Source: Tomocerus qinae
Lineage: Eukaryota; Arthropoda; Collembola; Entomobryomorpha; Tomoceridae
Assembly: GCA_020055645.1 (NCBI GenBank)
Contig: CM034550.1
Span: forward strand, 15,699,001 to 15,763,000
Length of the DNA: 64,000 nucleotides
Direction: 5' to 3'
The notes under the pieces were generated by a model, which was given only the letters and a program-made list of their open reading frames with translations, was not told the origin of the DNA and searched no databases. The translations under genes were made by a program, and so were the position numbers. Shown one piece after another: positions 62,301 through 64,000 of the stretch. Numbering within the stretch: the stretch's first letter is position 1; each line of letters opens with the position of its first letter.

Positions 62301-64000
62301 TTGTGTGTAAGAAGTTCGTTCACTTATGATAGAGGTAAGGTGGAATCATGCGTGATATTTAATACATAAGTTTTGGGTAGAAATACCCGAGTAGAAATAG
62401 ACATGTGTTAGTGCGAGAAGAAAAGTGTGCGTCCACTTAGGTTGAATTACGGTAAGTTAAGGTAGTTGTTGTACTTGTAGCTACGTAGTAGGAGTTTATG
62501 TACAGTAATGTTTGTTTTCTGTTGGACAGTGTGTTGAGCTGATGGTTAGGTCGTGTGATACTGTAGTAAGATGGTCCTGTGTGTATTTGTGTACAAACAG
62601 AGTGGCTGTCCACGAGCACACAATGCGAAGAGACGAGTAGGGCTGGTTGAAGAGACATAAAATAACTCCCTGGCTTCTCCTCCCAAACTCCAAAGTGAAC
62701 TGAACAGAGCAGAAGTGTCAGAACGAGAGTAGGACTGAAGGAAACCCATAGCAAAGGTTTCACAGCTTTTCTCCCAAACCAATTCAAGTCTGTTGCAAAT
62801 GTAGACTTATATTTTGTTATAGAAGGGAAAGTTGGTTCGTAGCTCAGACACGACACAGAGTCACATTCACATAGTTCACTTCCAAAAGTGTTTGTTGTAC
62901 ATGGACAGACCCATCTACTTCTACGCAGGAACAAATCTCTATCTTACTCTTTCTCTACCTATCTATTCCCACTTTTCTACCCTAATACTCCTCTCCACTC
63001 TCCCAAATTTCTCTCCCAATGAACTTTAACGAAAAGTAAGCAGAGCTCTATCACAAAGTCTCTACACCCTACCTACTCTACTTACTACAATAACTACTTA
63101 CCACAGAAAGTCCCCAAGGACCCCCCCTTCCACTTAGGGTATCAATAAATACGACTTTAATCGCTAATACATTCTCTAATACTCATTCTAATGACATTAT
63201 CTAATCTTCAATCTTCTACTTTTCTAATGATTTTTCAACACACTCTTCCATACAGTTCAATGAAACCGATTAGTTCTGCCTGCTAATTTAGCATCTGATA
63301 GCATATTGAAATAAAATATTGGCACAACAGCCTTGTTTCAATATATTTGATAATGTCATTGCAATTAGGGATAGGTAGTGTGGTAAGAACGATTTTATTG
63401 GTACCCCATTGTGGGAGGTTCTATATGGAGAACTATCCTGTTAGGTAGTTATACCTGTTAATCCCTATTGGATGTAATTGTACCTCCCATTTTCAACAAT
63501 ACAGACATAATGCAGTGATAATGCAATGTGAAAATTCGTACTTAACATTTTTCTTTATTTTGTGAATTTTACAGGTAATGCAAAAAGAAAAATCTAATAA
63601 ATATTATCATTAATGAAAAATGTAATTGATATAATAAATATATATAGGTATCAAGCTCTAAACTGTAATTTATTGTAATGACAATTTTAAATGCAAGAAA
63701 TATTTCGTAGAGTAAACAAACAGAATAGGTAGGTAATAGAAGAAATGCAATTAAATTCAAAGGTAGTTTTGAAGTTGTATACATTATGATAGATACACTA
63801 CGATGATAGATACATACAGTATGTATTGAAAGTGGGTATACATAGGAGTTTATGGGTATACATAGAATTTTAGTATCCATAGCACTTTCATTGTTAGTAT
63901 ACAGTACACAAGTTCAATTTGCAATTTTTACCAGCCAGATTTCCCTTTTATTATTTCATTGTTCGTCCCTCTATCCTTCTTTTCGCAATAAATAATGCGT
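59390..64000. other. AT-rich region; no gene identified
   Basis: It begins with A/T-run sequence and short AAATCTCT repeats (about 59,511-59,540). The longest open frame (62,437-62,934, minus, 165 codons) shows no domain I recognise and overlaps other open frames in the same stretch, which points to low stop density and not coding. A seven-C run lies at about 63,121-63,127. Confidence 0.35.

Noticed and set aside
62437..62934. 165-codon open frame on the minus strand
   Set aside because: No recognisable domain, and other frames on the same strand are also open here, so the openness reflects composition.
1..64000. CRISPR arrays, riboswitches, bacterial operons or origins
   Set aside because: None seen. 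Repeats lack spacer structure and the region is plainly eukaryotic.

Overview
The window looks like a piece of an invertebrate animal genome, probably arthropod. It is AT-rich, mostly non-coding, and full of short inverted-repeat and foldback-type elements. It has one spliced host gene with a very long intron and a very recent Ty1/copia-type LTR retroelement. No prokaryotic features were seen (no operons, no dense ORFs). I cannot name the species.

Left part (1-12,910, minus strand): the 5' end of an alpha-arrestin (arrestin domain-containing) gene. Two coding exons join in phase: exon 1 at 12,799-12,910 with the start codon, and exon 2 at 790-912. They are separated by an intron of about 11.9 kb. 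The rest of the gene must lie left of position 1. The intron hosts a 1.8-kb foldback-like element (5,769-7,554). Nested inside that is a second repeat family (about 6,137-7,193) which recurs at 16,799-18,140.

Middle part (12,911-46,823): I found no gene I can defend. It holds small MITE-like inverted-repeat elements (16,300-16,405; 21,006-21,095; 22,778-22,913; 23,025-23,346), a palindrome-rich patch (35,397-35,553), short hairpins and AT-rich sequence.

Right part (46,824-59,384, minus strand): two nearly identical copies of a copia element arranged LTR-internal-LTR-internal-LTR. The three 441-bp LTRs look identical, and a 5-bp target duplication (TTCGA) is present only at the outer ends. 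Each copy has a tRNA-Leu primer-binding site, gag with a zinc knuckle, a DSG protease, integrase, reverse transcriptase (YVDD) and RNase H. After RNase H, in the same reading frame, each carries an intact 517-residue envelope-like glycoprotein with signal peptide, RSKR furin-type site, hydrophobic fusion-peptide-like segment, heptad-repeat region, cysteine-rich ectodomain, transmembrane anchor and short basic tail. gag-pol is interrupted only by single-base length differences in homopolymer runs, most at different places in the two copies, while the envelope frame is open and identical in both. This retrovirus-like copia element is the most interesting object in the window.

The final 4.6 kb (59,390-64,000) is again AT-rich with no gene I recognise.
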